Assembly: GCA_038277395.1 (NCBI GenBank)
Contig: CM076190.1
Span: forward strand, 129,796,197-129,860,196
Source of the DNA: Dryocosmus kuriphilus
Taxonomy: Eukaryota > Arthropoda > Insecta > Hymenoptera > Cynipidae
Direction of reading: 5' to 3'
DNA: 64,000 nucleotides
Shown here one piece after another: positions 63,670 to 64,000 of the stretch (positions are counted from its first letter, which is position 1; each line of letters begins with the position of its first letter). The notes beneath the pieces were generated by a model, which saw nothing but the letters and a program-made list of their open reading frames with translations, had not been told where the DNA came from and ran no database searches. Made by a program: the position numbers and the translations under genes.

Positions 63670-64000
63670 GAACAAAAAATAACTAAGGTCTCACACAACC
63701 CCCTTTCCCAGGTGTTGTGGGGGCGGGAAGGCACCCCTGCAACAGGTCACATAAATAACTTAGGTCACACACGACCCCCTTTCCCAGGTGTTGTAGGGGC
63801 GGGAAGGCATCTCTGTGATAGGGCACAAGAAATAACTAAGGTTTCACACAACCCCCTTTCCCAGGTATTTTGGGGGCGGGAAGGCACCCCTGCAACAGGT
63901 CACATAAATAACTTAGGTCACACACGACCCCCTTTCCTAGGTGTTGTGGGGGCGGGAAGGCACCCCTGTGATAGGGCACAAAAAATAACTAAGGTTTCAC
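63670..64000. repeat. GC-rich tandem repeat, 76-bp unit, runs off the window
   Basis: AAATAACTNAGGTNTCACAC, then CCCCCTTTCCCAGGTGTTG, then GGGGCGGGAAGGCACCCCTG recurs at about 63679, 63754, 63831, 63907 and 63985. Alternate units end AACAGGTCACAT and GATAGGGCACAA, so the true unit is a dimer of about 152 bases. Confidence 0.9.

Noticed and set aside
1..64000. tRNA, rRNA, CRISPR or host exons
   Set aside because: No cloverleaf-like segment, ribosomal match or spacer-repeat array was recognised; the tandem repeats are satellites without unique spacers.

Overview
The window is AT-rich eukaryotic DNA, almost certainly from an insect. A hymenopteran is possible, but nothing here fixes the order. 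The grounds are insect-type mobile elements (two mariners, a jockey-type LINE, a Penelope-like element, a Merlin and a Polinton/adintovirus) and promoters of the TATA plus TCAGT-initiator kind. I recognise no host gene, tRNA, rRNA or CRISPR. It reads as a heterochromatin-like pile of nested transposons and satellites.

Layout. 1-1010: short AT-rich degenerate repeats. 1456-3657: non-autonomous hAT-like element with an 8-bp target duplication and at least two further elements inside. 4350-8990: foldback elements, a duplicated segment and MITEs. 9985-10255: a 41-bp minisatellite. 10846-11766: an internally deleted mariner. 12270-14430: a 294-bp satellite and a 149-bp duplication. 17187-18561, 22441-23048 and 28190-31975: several copies of an odd repeat family with GC-rich palindromic heads; a decayed DDE transposon (18800-22440) sits in one of them. 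23600-24128: a MITE. 24130-25540: a decayed tandem array. 31976-35940: an 80-bp-TIR element carrying a further MITE and a 2-kb array. 36130-37104: two small palindromic elements. 37398-43313: a TIR element interrupted by a jockey-type LINE.

The highlight is 44200-61965, three nested insertions. A Penelope-like reverse transcriptase is split by a mariner (45320-61488, TA duplication). The mariner transposase is in turn split by a 14.8-kb Polinton/Maverick, adintovirus-like element (45903-60734) with 540-590-bp terminal inverted repeats and a 6-bp duplication GAGTGC. It encodes protein-primed-type DNA polymerase B, a chromodomain integrase, an FtsK/A32-like packaging ATPase, a PLA2-domain minor capsid protein, an adenain-like protease in frame with a penton-like protein, a major capsid-like protein and three uncharacterised proteins. 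Replication and integration genes lie to the left. Virion genes diverge from one compact two-way promoter at 55.57-55.62 kb. Nearly every gene has a TATA box about 31 nt before a TCAGT-like initiator.

Two features stand out. A textbook slippery heptamer sits at the end of the PLA2 reading frame, with the protease in the -1 frame. Perfect heat-shock-element-like triplets (GAAnnTTCnnGAA) lie just upstream of the polymerase promoter. The element looks young (nearly identical outer TIRs, mostly open frames), but the 5' part of polB is out of frame. The right end (62-64 kb) holds an apparently open Merlin (IS1595/ISXO2-like) transposase and a GC-rich 76-bp tandem repeat that runs off the window.
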